From assembly GCA_017381015.1 (NCBI GenBank), contig JAFOCV010000139.1:1-64000 (forward strand): a stretch of DNA of 64,000 bases. Reading direction: 5' to 3'. A program made the translations under genes and the position numbers. Source of the stretch: Bacteroidaceae bacterium. Its GTDB lineage: Bacteria; Bacteroidota; Bacteroidia; Bacteroidales; Bacteroidaceae. Under the pieces are notes generated by a model. It made no database searches and was not told the origin of the DNA. It worked only from the letters and a program-made list of their open reading frames with translations. Positions 51,148-59,873 of this stretch are shown piece by piece (position 1 is the first letter of the stretch; each line of letters opens with the position of its first letter).

Positions 51148-52335
51148 TTATTGTTGGTTGCCGAATTTCTCCTTCAGTATTTCCATGTAGGGGGCAACGT
51201 GATTGAAGAATTGTTGGTAGCCAGAGCAGAGATAATTGAGACCAGTTTCTCCGTCTTTGGTGCGTGCAAAACGATTACGAGGGCATTCGCCATGACATGC
51301 AAATTGCCATTGACATTGTTTGCACTGATTGGGGAGCCCTGTGGTTTTCATCTTGGCAAAGGCCTGTTGTTTTTCGCTATTGAGCATGTCCAGGATACCA
51401 CGATTGAGGATATTACCCAGGTAGTATTCGGGGAAAACGAAATGGTCGCAACAATAGATATCTCCATTGTGCTCCATTACGGCTGCATGTCCGCACCAAT
51501 TGGATAGGGAGCAAACACCAGGAGTGACACCACACCAGTTGGCTAGTGTAGCTTCGAAGGTTTGGACAAACATTTCGCCTATGTCATTATGGTACCATTC
51601 GTCGAAAATAGTGCACAGGAAATTGCCCCATGCTTCGGGGGTTACGCTGAAGGGAGCTACATCGCAATTCTCATCAAGCAGGTGTGCCAAATGCCTTCCG
51701 TCCTCATGGCGCTGTATTCTCTCCACCACGGGAGTGAATTGTAGGTACTGGCATCCCAATTCATCGCGAAAGAATCGGTAGAAATCCAGGGGGCGAGAAG
51801 CCGTAATATCGTTGACCACCGCCATGGCATTCCATTCTACATTGTATCTGTCCAGCATGTCTATGCTTTGCATTACTTTCTCCCATGTGGGACCTCCATT
51901 GCGTTTCATGCGGTAGGCATCGTGCATGTCCCTGGGGCCGTCAATGCTAATGCCCACGAGCCATCCCTCGTCGTGCAGGAAGCGACACCATTCAGGAGTG
52001 AGCAGGGTGCCATTTGTTTGGATGCAGTTCAGTATGCTTTTTCCTTCGGCATATTGACGTTGCCAACGAACCACCTTTCTGTAATACTCCAATGGGCGAA
52101 TCATAGGCTCTCCACCATGCCAGGTAAAGTTGACCTCGCTCACGAATTGGGATTGTATGTATTCGCGGATGAATATCTCTGTCAATCGGTCAGACATGAC
52201 GTGCTTTTCGCCACCCTGATATAGTTTTTGTTTTTCCAGGTAGTAGCAATAGTCGCATGCCAGATTACAATGAGCACCGGCGGGCTTGGTCATTACGTAT
52301 AGTGGTCGTGCAAAGGGATTGATGATATTGTTCAT
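51148..52335 (-). CDS. anaerobic sulfatase-maturating radical SAM enzyme (anSME)
   Basis: A 395-residue radical SAM/SPASM enzyme that converts an active-site Cys or Ser of sulfatases to formylglycine. The radical SAM cluster is CNLACDYC (Cys23, 27, 30). FTWHGGEPM and ISIDGPRDMHD are family segments. The SPASM region carries CSLSNWCGHAAVMEHNGDIYCCDH and CKQCQWQFACHGECPRNR for two auxiliary clusters. It resembles ChuR of Bacteroides thetaiotaomicron. No sulfatase gene lies in the window, so targets must be elsewhere. A TACCTTTG box lies upstream at 52390-52397. Confidence 0.93.
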   Translation of the reverse strand: MNNIINPFARPLYVMTKPAGAHCNLACDYCYYLEKQKLYQGGEKHVMSDRLTEIFIREYIQSQFVSEVNFTWHGGEPMIRPLEYYRKVVRWQRQYAEGKSILNCIQTNGTLLTPEWCRFLHDEGWLVGISIDGPRDMHDAYRMKRNGGPTWEKVMQSIDMLDRYNVEWNAMAVVNDITASRPLDFYRFFRDELGCQYLQFTPVVERIQRHEDGRHLAHLLDENCDVAPFSVTPEAWGNFLCTIFDEWYHNDIGEMFVQTFEATLANWCGVTPGVCSLSNWCGHAAVMEHNGDIYCCDHFVFPEYYLGNILNRGILDMLNSEKQQAFAKMKTTGLPNQCKQCQWQFACHGECPRNRFARTKDGETGLNYLCSGYQQFFNHVAPYMEILKEKFGNQQ

Positions 52336-52389
52336 CCGAGGTATATTATTTGCTTAGGATTTATATTTGCAGAGCTAACTTTTCATGCA

Positions 52390-52397
52390 CAAAGGTA
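52390..52397 (-). promoter_or_regulatory. -7 box (TACCTTTG) of the anSME gene
   Basis: Exact TAnnTTTG on the minus strand, 55 bp before the start codon; no convincing TTTG at the expected -33 position. Confidence 0.55.
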
Positions 52398-52505
52398 CGA
52401 ATAAGTGAGCATTAACGCTAGTGAAATTATAACAAAAGTAGGTTTTGATGAGGTCTCATACGCGAAAACATACACATTTTTTACTAGACATTTCTTATTT
52501 ATCAT

Positions 52506-52513
52506 TATATTTG
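52506..52513 (+). promoter_or_regulatory. -7 box (TATATTTG) of the acyl-CoA synthetase gene
   Basis: Exact TAnnTTTG on the plus strand, 46 bp before the ATG at 52559. The -33 region has only T-runs. Confidence 0.55.
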
Positions 52514-52558
52514 CGAAATATTAGTTATGATTTTACACATAAAACATATATTCTTATT

Positions 52559-54460
52559 ATGAAGAAGACCATTGTAGATTTATTTGAATCTTCAGTAAAA
52601 CAGTACCCCAACAATACATTCCTGTTGGAGAAGACGGATGGCAAGTTCCGTCCCAGTACTTACACTGATGTTCACAAGCAGGTGTACCGTTTAGGTGCAG
52701 GTTTGCAAGCTCTGGGTGTGTCCAAGGGCGATACTATGGCATTGCTTAGCGAGGGTCGCAACCTATGGGTCATTGGCGAGCTGGCTATGTTCTATGCAGG
52801 TGCTATCAATGTGCCTCTTTCTATCAAGTTGGAGGAGAGTAACGACCTGTACTTCCGCCTTCAGCATGGTGATGTGAAATATGTGATGGTATCGGCTACT
52901 CAGTTGAAGAAGATTCGTCAGATTCAGGGCAAGCTCCCCTTGTTGGAGAAAATCATTGTGCTTGATGCTCAGTCAGAATACCAGGAGAAAGAAATATCCA
53001 TCGAGGAGGTATTCAAGATGGGTGACGAGTTCCTGGCTACTCATTCCATGGAAGAGTTCCTGGCCGTGGGACAATCCATCCAAAACGATGACTATGCCAC
53101 TATTACCTATACCAGCGGAACAACAGCCGACCCCAAGGGTGTGGTGCTCACTCATCGCAACTATACCGCCAATGTGGAGCAGGCTTGCACCTTGGTAAAT
53201 ATAGACCAAACGTGGCGCACATTGATTATCCTTCCTCTTGACCATTGCTTTGCTCACGTGGTAGGTTTCTACATCATGATGAGCAAGGGTGCTACGGCAG
53301 CTACCGTACAGGTGGGTCGCACACCAATGGAGACATTGAAGAATATTCCCCTCAATATCCGCGAGGTTCGTCCCCACTTCATTCTCAGTGTGCCCGCTTT
53401 GGCCAAGACCTTCAAGAAGAATATTGAGCAAGGCATTCGTGCCAAGGGCGAGAGTGCGGTACGCCTGTTCAATTGGGGTATGAAGATAAAGCAATTGTAC
53501 TATGGAGATAGCAACTTGGACTTCAAGGGATGGCGCTATGCGCTGAAGCCTCTGGTGAGCCTGTTTGATAAGATTTTGTTCTCCAAGGTGCGCGACAATT
53601 TCGGTGGCGAACTGAAGTTCTTCATCGGAGGTGGTGCTTTGTTGGACAAGGATTTGCAGAAATTCTACGTAGGCATCGGCATACCCATGTACCAGGGTTA
53701 TGGCCTGTCAGAGGCTACTCCCGTAATCTCCAGCAACGGACCAGAATTGTATCGCTTCGGTTCCAGTGGCAAGTTGGTAAAGCCCATAGAACTAAAGATA
53801 TGCGATATGGATGGCAAGGAATTGCCCGTGGGCGAGATGGGCGAAATCGTGGTAAAAGGCGAAAACGTAATGGCTGGCTATTGGAAGAATCCCGAGTCAA
53901 CGGCAGAGACCGTACGCGATGGCTACCTCTACACTGGCGACCTTGGTTATATGAGCAAGGAAGGCCTGCTATATGTGAAGGGTCGTTTCAAGAGCCTGCT
54001 TATCTCCAGCGATGGCGAGAAGTACAGCCCCGAGGGCATTGAGGAAGCTTTGGTGGAGAAGTCACCATTCATTGACCAGGTGATGCTATATAATAATCAG
54101 TGTGCCACAACCACGGCTCTCATCGTTCCCAACAAGGATGCTCTGCGCCGCTATCTCAAGGACAATGGTCAGAAGTTGGAGAGCGAGGAAGGCAAGAAGA
54201 TGGCTCTGCTCAAGTTGGAGTCCGAGCTAGCACGCTTCAAGAAGGGTGGCGAGTTCCAGGGTATGTTCCCAGAGCGCTGGTTGCCCAGTTCGTTTGCTGT
54301 TTTGGCAGAACCATTCACCGAGCAGAATCAGATGATTAATTCCACCATGAAGATGGTTCGTCCCAAGATAGAAAAGGCCTACAAGGAGCGCATTGATTAT
54401 ATGTACACCAGCGAAGGCAAGCAGACATTGAATCAGCAGAATATCGACGCTATAGCATAA
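52559..54460 (+). CDS. long-chain acyl-CoA synthetase (AMP-forming)
   Basis: A 633-residue adenylate-forming ligase that activates fatty acids with ATP and CoA. The P-loop-like motif YTSGTTADPKG begins at residue 184. The A5-type motif YQGYGLSEATPVIS is followed by GYLYTGDLGYMSKEGLLYVKGR, the hinge region. The start is ATG 52559 (MKKTIVDLFESSVKQYPNN); the longer frame from 52445 runs through the promoter. No membrane segment or signal is seen. It probably serves lipid turnover or exogenous fatty-acid uptake. The DUF2007 gene follows. Confidence 0.93.
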   Translation: MKKTIVDLFESSVKQYPNNTFLLEKTDGKFRPSTYTDVHKQVYRLGAGLQALGVSKGDTMALLSEGRNLWVIGELAMFYAGAINVPLSIKLEESNDLYFRLQHGDVKYVMVSATQLKKIRQIQGKLPLLEKIIVLDAQSEYQEKEISIEEVFKMGDEFLATHSMEEFLAVGQSIQNDDYATITYTSGTTADPKGVVLTHRNYTANVEQACTLVNIDQTWRTLIILPLDHCFAHVVGFYIMMSKGATAATVQVGRTPMETLKNIPLNIREVRPHFILSVPALAKTFKKNIEQGIRAKGESAVRLFNWGMKIKQLYYGDSNLDFKGWRYALKPLVSLFDKILFSKVRDNFGGELKFFIGGGALLDKDLQKFYVGIGIPMYQGYGLSEATPVISSNGPELYRFGSSGKLVKPIELKICDMDGKELPVGEMGEIVVKGENVMAGYWKNPESTAETVRDGYLYTGDLGYMSKEGLLYVKGRFKSLLISSDGEKYSPEGIEEALVEKSPFIDQVMLYNNQCATTTALIVPNKDALRRYLKDNGQKLESEEGKKMALLKLESELARFKKGGEFQGMFPERWLPSSFAVLAEPFTEQNQMINSTMKMVRPKIEKAYKERIDYMYTSEGKQTLNQQNIDAIA

Positions 54461-54531
54461 GTGTGTGGGGTGGGGTGATGCCATTCCCTCATGGAAGATA
54501 ATGACGTCTCAGATAAAAACGAAGTTGGAAT

Positions 54532-54726
54532 ATGAGTACTCGCAAATTGATAACGTGCAACAACGCCATCGAGGCACATCTGGTGCAGGGGCGATTGGCA
54601 GAGGAAGGTATTCAATCCATCCTTGCTGGTGAGATAATGAGCAACTATCCGCCCACCAGTGGAGTCAATGTTCTTGTGAGAGAGCAGGATTACCAAAGAG
54701 CGATAGAAATAATTGCAAGTAAATAA
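54532..54726 (+). CDS. DUF2007-type small protein
   Basis: A 64-residue protein, MSTRKLITCNNAIEAHLVQGRLAEEGI and onward, with the DUF2007 pattern: a beta strand, a helix that begins with (E/D)A-LxxxxLxxxGI, and a C-terminal helix REQDYQRAIEIIA. The family is annotated as putative signal transducers, probably because of similarity to PII-like or ferredoxin-like folds; no activity is established. It lies 71 bp after the acyl-CoA synthetase and is followed by a strong terminator. Confidence 0.82.
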   Translation: MSTRKLITCNNAIEAHLVQGRLAEEGIQSILAGEIMSNYPPTSGVNVLVREQDYQRAIEIIASK

Positions 54727-54739
54727 GGCATAACTTCTG

Positions 54740-54783
54740 GGGGATGTGTTGGGCTTTTGTTTCAATGCATCCCCTTTTTTTTT
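54740..54783 (+). terminator. Rho-independent terminator after DUF2007 gene
   Basis: GGGGATG (54740-54746) and CATCCCC (54768-54774) pair and are followed by nine T residues. Confidence 0.9.
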
Positions 54784-54804
54784 GTTCAATAAGCAATCCA
54801 TGAC

Positions 54805-54839
54805 AAGAAAAGACGATGCACCGTTTCTGATGCACCGTC
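54805..54839 (-). terminator. Rho-independent terminator of the GH27 gene
   Basis: GACGATGCACC (54812-54822) and GATGCACCGTC (54829-54839) pair through 11 positions with two G-U pairs on the minus strand, loop AGAAAC, then TCTTTTCTT. The two convergent genes thus each have their own terminator. Confidence 0.8.
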
Positions 54840-54909
54840 TCTATTGTTGGGTAATATGTTTGGCAAGCAGGCTCGCTATATTTATGTCTCAGGTGTGTAT
54901 GTGCACTAC

Positions 54910-56733
54910 TTACTTCACCAATACCTTCTTGCCATTTACTATGTAGTAGCCAGCGTGAGTGGGAAGAGCCATAGAGTCCTTGACCACGTCGTTGAAGATA
55001 GTTTTGCCCGTCAGGTCCACGATGTGTACCATAGTGGGGCTCTGAGCCTTAACTAGTAGCATGCCAGAGATGGCATCAATACGGAGGGCATCAGAGGCAG
55101 GTGTGTCTTCCACGGGAGTGGCATCTATGCGAGTCAATTTCATGCAATCGATGTTGGGCATCCAGGCACTTTCTGAATACAGGCGTACCAGATTGTAACC
55201 CTTGTCCAGATGGATGGTGTATTCCTTGGTAGCAGACTTTGACCAACTGCCCGAATTGAAGGTATCCTCAATGGGTTCGCCACCATTCACACTAATCTTG
55301 GCACTTCTGTCCTCGGCAGAGAAGAAGGTTAGAGCCATGGTGTATTCGCCACCCTCGGCGCTATAAACCTTGCGCCACTGGAGGTCGTTGCTCTCCTTGC
55401 CTCCCAGGTATTCCACCATAGCACCACCCGAGCAATTGGTTGCTTCCTTGTAATTAGCGGTACCAAGTGCCTGGTTGTTCTCCAATTCCTGATAGTCAGA
55501 AAGCCAAGCCGTCTCAGCCTCGTACACGCTGCGCTCCAGACGCTCCTCAGCCTCCAAGGCATAGATGCGAGTGCCATGAGCAGGAACGGTGGAGTTCATC
55601 GATGTGGGGCGAGCCTTCAAGTCTTTGCGCTCAAACAGGTCGCGAATCTTAACCTCGCCAGCAAGGTCCAGAGCCTCGAAGTTAATCTTTACCATCACGG
55701 CCTTCTCCGTGGGATTGTACACCGCCACTGCGCGCTTTTTGCCATTGGCCTCTTCCATGTCCTTTACCAGGATGTAGCAACCCTTTTGCTTCTCCACCAC
55801 ATAGGCCTGTTGTCCCAGTGTGTTTTGGTTCAGAGCTATCAGCTCTTCGTTCTGCATCAGGCTCAAGGCATTGCCCTTGATGTCGTTCAGGTCGCAACCA
55901 ATCAATAGGGGCGAACTCATGATACACCACATGCCAAAGTGGGTCTTGTCTTCCTCTGCCGATAGACCGCGTCCCACCTCCAGCATATCCATATCATTGT
56001 AGTGGCCGTAGCTGGTGTAGGCCGACAGGTAAAGGCTCTGATGAATGATGCTCTTGATGGACTCCCAACCGAGGTAGATGTCCTCCGTGGTGCGCCATGA
56101 ATCGGCTATCTCGCATACCCATGTGCCAGGGAAGGCCCAACGGCACACGTTCCACGTCACGTCTTCGCAACCAGTAGCCTTGATGGCTTCGGCAATCTCA
56201 GTGAAGCGTTGTCTTTCGTCCAGGTCCAGACCATCTATATTGTTGCGAGCATCGGCACCGCAATAGTCTATCTTGATGAAGTCAAAGTCCAGTTCGTTGA
56301 AATACAGATTCAGGTCCTCGGCATCGTGCTGATACAATCCCACGCCTATGCCGATGGTGTCCCTGGGATTGCCCCAGTAGGAAGCACAAGTGTTGGCACC
56401 AGCATCCGAGTATATACCAGCTTTCAAACCCTTGGAATGGATGTAATCCACCAATGGGCGCATACCGCTGGGGAATCGGGTGGGGTGGATGAGCAATTTG
56501 CCTTCCTTGTCTCTGCCGCCAAAGAAACCATCATCTATGTTGATGTGGTTGTAACCCTTTTCCAGGAAGCCAAGGCTCACCATGGCATCAGCCTGTTTTT
56601 TCACCAGGTGCTCATTGATTTGAAAACCATAGGTATTCCACGAGCTCCAACCCATCAGAGGAGGATTCTCGGCCATAGCGTTCAGTGAGCACAATACTCC
56701 CACCAACGCAGCAATGATAGCATTTCTTTTCAT
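54910..56733 (-). CDS. GH27 alpha-galactosidase with CBM-like and sorting-like C-terminal domains
   Basis: A 607-residue exported glycosidase. Signal peptide to about residue 21, then the GH27 catalytic barrel starting PPLMGWSSWNTYG. The catalytic nucleophile Asp156 is in FIKIDYCGA and the acid/base Asp is in NDMDMLEVG (247-249 region). A beta-sandwich C-domain extends to about residue 390. Residues about 400-525 (YEAETAWLSDYQELEN, GGAMVEYLGG, YNLVRLYSES) resemble a CBM35/CBM6-type module. The C-terminal 60 residues (VHIVDLTGKTIFNDVV...GYYIVNGKKVLVK) are similar to type IX sorting domains. It probably cleaves terminal alpha-galactose from plant or host glycans at the cell surface. Confidence 0.92.
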   Translation of the reverse strand: MKRNAIIAALVGVLCSLNAMAENPPLMGWSSWNTYGFQINEHLVKKQADAMVSLGFLEKGYNHINIDDGFFGGRDKEGKLLIHPTRFPSGMRPLVDYIHSKGLKAGIYSDAGANTCASYWGNPRDTIGIGVGLYQHDAEDLNLYFNELDFDFIKIDYCGADARNNIDGLDLDERQRFTEIAEAIKATGCEDVTWNVCRWAFPGTWVCEIADSWRTTEDIYLGWESIKSIIHQSLYLSAYTSYGHYNDMDMLEVGRGLSAEEDKTHFGMWCIMSSPLLIGCDLNDIKGNALSLMQNEELIALNQNTLGQQAYVVEKQKGCYILVKDMEEANGKKRAVAVYNPTEKAVMVKINFEALDLAGEVKIRDLFERKDLKARPTSMNSTVPAHGTRIYALEAEERLERSVYEAETAWLSDYQELENNQALGTANYKEATNCSGGAMVEYLGGKESNDLQWRKVYSAEGGEYTMALTFFSAEDRSAKISVNGGEPIEDTFNSGSWSKSATKEYTIHLDKGYNLVRLYSESAWMPNIDCMKLTRIDATPVEDTPASDALRIDAISGMLLVKAQSPTMVHIVDLTGKTIFNDVVKDSMALPTHAGYYIVNGKKVLVK

Positions 56734-56819
56734 AGTATTATGTTTTGTGTTTAATCATTCTTCGCCATTATATATATAAGGTGGGTAATTCATCTGCACA
56801 AACCACCCCTTATGCCGAG

Positions 56820-56827
56820 CAAATTTA
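56820..56827 (-). promoter_or_regulatory. -7 box (TAAATTTG) of the GH27 gene
   Basis: Exact TAnnTTTG on the minus strand, 87 bp before the start codon; CTTG about 19 bp upstream is a weak -33 candidate. Confidence 0.5.
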
Positions 56828-57013
56828 GCAAAAAAGCCCCATTTCTGCAAGAATATCTCTCGGCTTTTTCTTCCCTCTTTGTGCAGATAGAACTATACTC
56901 CGATTGTGCATTCTTTCAGCGTTTCTTTGTAATGCCTTGTTATTTAATGCTTTAGCAGTTAAGTTCCTGCCTCCCATTCTTCGTTCGTATACCACATGGT
57001 GTGGTCAAAAAAG

Positions 57014-57045
57014 TACTGACACTACTGACTCACTGACTACACCTT
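57014..57045. repeat. dispersed copy of the GTCAGT repeat
   Basis: ACTGACACTACTGACTCACT and onward, to GACTACACCTT. This matches the right arm of the repeat near tRNA-Lys (3036-3068) with one or two differences. It stands alone here, without an opposing arm. Confidence 0.75.
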
Positions 57046-57066
57046 GTATTCCCGTTTCGGTGCGGA

Positions 57067-57205
57067 AGGATGAAAAATGGTGGAATGAGCGAATTGCATA
57101 TTCTAGAGGTGGGAAATGCGTTTCAGCGCAAAGAAGTGCATTCCCGAAGTGTGGAAAATGCCTTTCAGTGCAGAGAATGGTATTTTGGAATCTTGGGAAT
57201 TCGTT
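57067..57205. repeat. degenerate tandem repeat, about 42-bp period
   Basis: GGGAAATGCGTTTCAG (57111-57126) and GGAAAATGCCTTTCAG (57153-57168) are 42 bp apart and both are followed by a Cx-GCA-AGAA-type stretch. Weaker copies flank them (GGAATGAGCGAATTGC near 57082 and GGGAATTCGTTTTGGG near 57195). The rest of the 56734-57512 gap holds the GH27 promoter side and a probable long leader of the next gene. Confidence 0.65.
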
Positions 57206-57282
57206 TTGGGATATTTGTTGTTCATTATGACTTATTTTGTTTTTGGGTAATGGAAATAGTGGTATAATTGTTGGAAAAGTGC

Positions 57283-57290
57283 TAACTTTG
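57283..57290 (+). promoter_or_regulatory. -7 box (TAACTTTG) upstream of the pilus locus
   Basis: Exact TAnnTTTG on the plus strand. If used, the leader to the ATG at 57513 would be about 215 nt. No clear -33 element. Confidence 0.5.
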
Positions 57291-57512
57291 CCTAAGCGAA
57301 ATTAAAGGATACGTAGACCTGCGGCAAGTAGGGCAATCCGATAGAAATGTACTAATAATTTTTGGTCGTTTTCGTATTGCTTATTTGTTGGCAAGAATGC
57401 AAGCCACGTATTATACATCCAAAAGAGTAACGTCTGCTAGTATCAGCTTCAAGAAAAGGGCGCTATATTGGCAAGGTGTTACATGCTGTGTGCTGAAGCA
57501 AGATATAGGAAT

Positions 57513-58790
57513 ATGAGATTTCTGAAAGGACTGGTCATTCTTCTGATTATGGGATGTTGCGGAGCGTTATTGCCCCTCAGAGCCTATGCTATGTCTGATA
57601 GTTTGAGCCACGAGACCTATTCCTTGTATTATATTTTAGACCGCATTAATATAGAGGAGGATTACCTGGACAATGCTTTTCAGATTTCTCGCATCAGAGA
57701 CATCCTCACCCGTTCGCCACGGATAGATAGCATTGCCGTCTATGCCTATGCATCGCCAGAAGGTTCGTATGGGCGCAATGTATGGTTGGCACAGAAGCGT
57801 GCCGAGGCGGCCAAGCAATTCATCCTTTCCAATATGCCATCGCGCAGCACCCTCTTGCCCGAGAATATACATCTTTATCCCATGGGCGAGAACTGGCAGG
57901 GCTTGCAGGAAGAACTGGAGCAAAACTATCATCGTCCCAACAGAGACAAGGTGATGAGGATAATGCGCTCGAATGTAGGTACCGAAACCAAGAAGTACCG
58001 CCTGCGCCAATTGGACAACGGCTACACCTATCACATGATTATCAAGGACCACATGCCACGCCTGCGTGTGGCCACATGGATATGCATTTACGTGCCCATG
58101 GCCGATGCCATTACCATCTCGGTGAAGGAAGACCTCACATCAGCCGATGCACAATTGGTGGTGCCAGAGTTGCCCACCTTTACCCCACTGGAGAGCACCA
58201 CAGAGTTGCACCACAGAAAGACCATTATGGCCGTGAAGACCAATCTGCTCTACGATGCTCTTACCCTGCTGAATTACTCCGTGGAAGTACCCATAGGCAA
58301 GCGATATTCTGCCCTCCTCTATCACCAGTTCCCATGGTGGCGATGGGGCGAGGCCAATAATGAATACTGTATTCGCTTCCTGAGCCTGGGCGCAGAAGGT
58401 CGCTGGTGGTTCAAGCCCCAACCACGTCTGAGTGGCGAGAGGGGCATATGGCGAGACAAGTTGGTGGGTCACTTCCTGGGCCTTTATGCCGAGTCGGGCA
58501 AGTGGGACTTCGAGTTTGGTAGAAGCGTCTGCCATCAAGGCGAGCACTGGAGTGTAGGCCTCAGCTATGGCTTCTCCATGCCCATTGGCAAGCGCCTGAA
58601 TCTGGAGTTCTCCCTCTCGGCAGGATATGCCTCTATTCCCTATCGCAAGTATGCTCCCAGCGAGGACTATGAGCACCTGTGGCGCGACCCCGTGAAGCAT
58701 GGCCGATGGAATTATTTTGGTCCCACCAAGGCACAGGTGTCCCTGGTACTACCCATTACGGTCAAGACAAAGAAGGGAGGTGACAGATGA
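57513..58790 (+). CDS. DUF3575 family outer-membrane protein of the pilus locus
   Basis: A 425-residue exported protein. I start at ATG 57513 (MRFLKGLVILLIMGCC), which gives a signal peptide. The N-terminal half contains an OmpA-like segment, DSIAVYAYASPEGSYGRNVWLAQKRAEAAKQFI. The C-terminal half (about 225-425) is DUF3575, beginning MAVKTNLLYDALTLLNYSVEVPIGKRYS and ending YFGPTKAQVSLVLPI, a small beta-barrel. Proteins of this kind head many Bacteroidales fimbrial (Mfa/Fim, type V pilus) loci and may anchor the structure. The stop overlaps the next start by 4 bp. Confidence 0.85.
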   Translation: MRFLKGLVILLIMGCCGALLPLRAYAMSDSLSHETYSLYYILDRINIEEDYLDNAFQISRIRDILTRSPRIDSIAVYAYASPEGSYGRNVWLAQKRAEAAKQFILSNMPSRSTLLPENIHLYPMGENWQGLQEELEQNYHRPNRDKVMRIMRSNVGTETKKYRLRQLDNGYTYHMIIKDHMPRLRVATWICIYVPMADAITISVKEDLTSADAQLVVPELPTFTPLESTTELHHRKTIMAVKTNLLYDALTLLNYSVEVPIGKRYSALLYHQFPWWRWGEANNEYCIRFLSLGAEGRWWFKPQPRLSGERGIWRDKLVGHFLGLYAESGKWDFEFGRSVCHQGEHWSVGLSYGFSMPIGKRLNLEFSLSAGYASIPYRKYAPSEDYEHLWRDPVKHGRWNYFGPTKAQVSLVLPITVKTKKGGDR

Positions 58791-59839
58791 AGCACACTAC
58801 TATGTCCGGCGTCTTCACCCTGCTCCTGGCCCTTGTGCTGATGATGGTGTCCAGCGCCTGCGAGCATCGCCCCTTGATAGACCCTGCCAACAGGCATTTC
58901 CTTCGCGTATACTTTGACGAGCATATCAGGAATGTGACCTACGGCTTCTATGACAGAGCTCAGCAGGATTCCGGTTGCACCGTCCCCAAGGTAATGCGCA
59001 TAGCACTCTACAATCCTTCGTCGGGCAAACAAGTGTATGAGGGTTATTTGCAGAAGAGCGGCCATGACGCCAAGGGCAACTATGTGGAAGGTTATATACC
59101 CGTATCCGAAGGTGTGTACCATCTGCTGATGAACAGGTTTGACGGCACGTCCACACATCTGCGCAATGAGTACCAGTACCAGGACGCACAGGTATATACC
59201 AATCCCGTGTCCAAGTACGTGATGGACAATCTGCAATCCACCCGTGACGGAGCCACTATGCTGGAAGGCAATATCCTCTACGAGCCCGACCATTACTTTG
59301 TGAAGTCGGCAGAGTTTGTGAAAATCACCAATGCCATCGATGTAGATACCCTTCGCACCACCAGTGGCGACTATTACACGGCACAGAGTGTGGTCAAGAC
59401 ATACTATCTGCAGGTCAATATCAAGGGTGCAGAATACGTCTCCTCTGCCTCGGGTTATCTGACTGGCTTGGCAGGTTCGGTGTACCTGTCCAATGGAGCG
59501 CTGAACGCTCAGGACGAGTCATGTATATACTTCCCCTTGAAATCCAATCACATAGCCAAACGCTCAGAGATAGCACAAGCCTATACCACGTTCAATACCT
59601 TTGGCAAGTTGCCCAACTCCAATGGCACCCTCACCGTGGTGTTCGAGTTCAAAACCAACTATGGTACCGTTCAGGTGGAAAAGGTAGAACTGAACGAATT
59701 GTTCGAAACAGACATGGTAAAGAACAATCAGTGGATAATCATAGACAAGGTAATTGAAATAGAGCCCAACCCCCAGAGCGGTGGCATGCAACCCAGTGTG
59801 GGCGATTGGGGCACGGTGAACGGAGAACTGACGATATAA
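58787..59839 (+). CDS. DUF5119-type lipoprotein of the pilus locus
   Basis: A 350-residue lipoprotein (LVLMMVSSAC, lipidated Cys). It begins EHRPLIDPANRHFLRVYFDEHIRNVT, typical of the DUF5119/Mfa2-like proteins found between the DUF3575 gene and the fimbrillins. The body is beta-sandwich-like (KVMRIALYNPSSGKQVYEGYL, GVYHLLMNRFDGTSTHL). It is translationally coupled to the DUF3575 gene through an ATGA overlap. A role as pilus anchor or assembly regulator is inferred from gene order. Confidence 0.8.
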   Translation: MKHTTMSGVFTLLLALVLMMVSSACEHRPLIDPANRHFLRVYFDEHIRNVTYGFYDRAQQDSGCTVPKVMRIALYNPSSGKQVYEGYLQKSGHDAKGNYVEGYIPVSEGVYHLLMNRFDGTSTHLRNEYQYQDAQVYTNPVSKYVMDNLQSTRDGATMLEGNILYEPDHYFVKSAEFVKITNAIDVDTLRTTSGDYYTAQSVVKTYYLQVNIKGAEYVSSASGYLTGLAGSVYLSNGALNAQDESCIYFPLKSNHIAKRSEIAQAYTTFNTFGKLPNSNGTLTVVFEFKTNYGTVQVEKVELNELFETDMVKNNQWIIIDKVIEIEPNPQSGGMQPSVGDWGTVNGELTI

Positions 59840-59873
59840 ATGTAAGGGATATAAATTTTAATTTTTCATAACA

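Noticed and set aside
57782..58360. 192-codon ORF in another frame of the DUF3575 gene
   Set aside because: It overlaps a well-supported gene throughout and has the Arg/His/Pro-rich composition of an out-of-frame reading.
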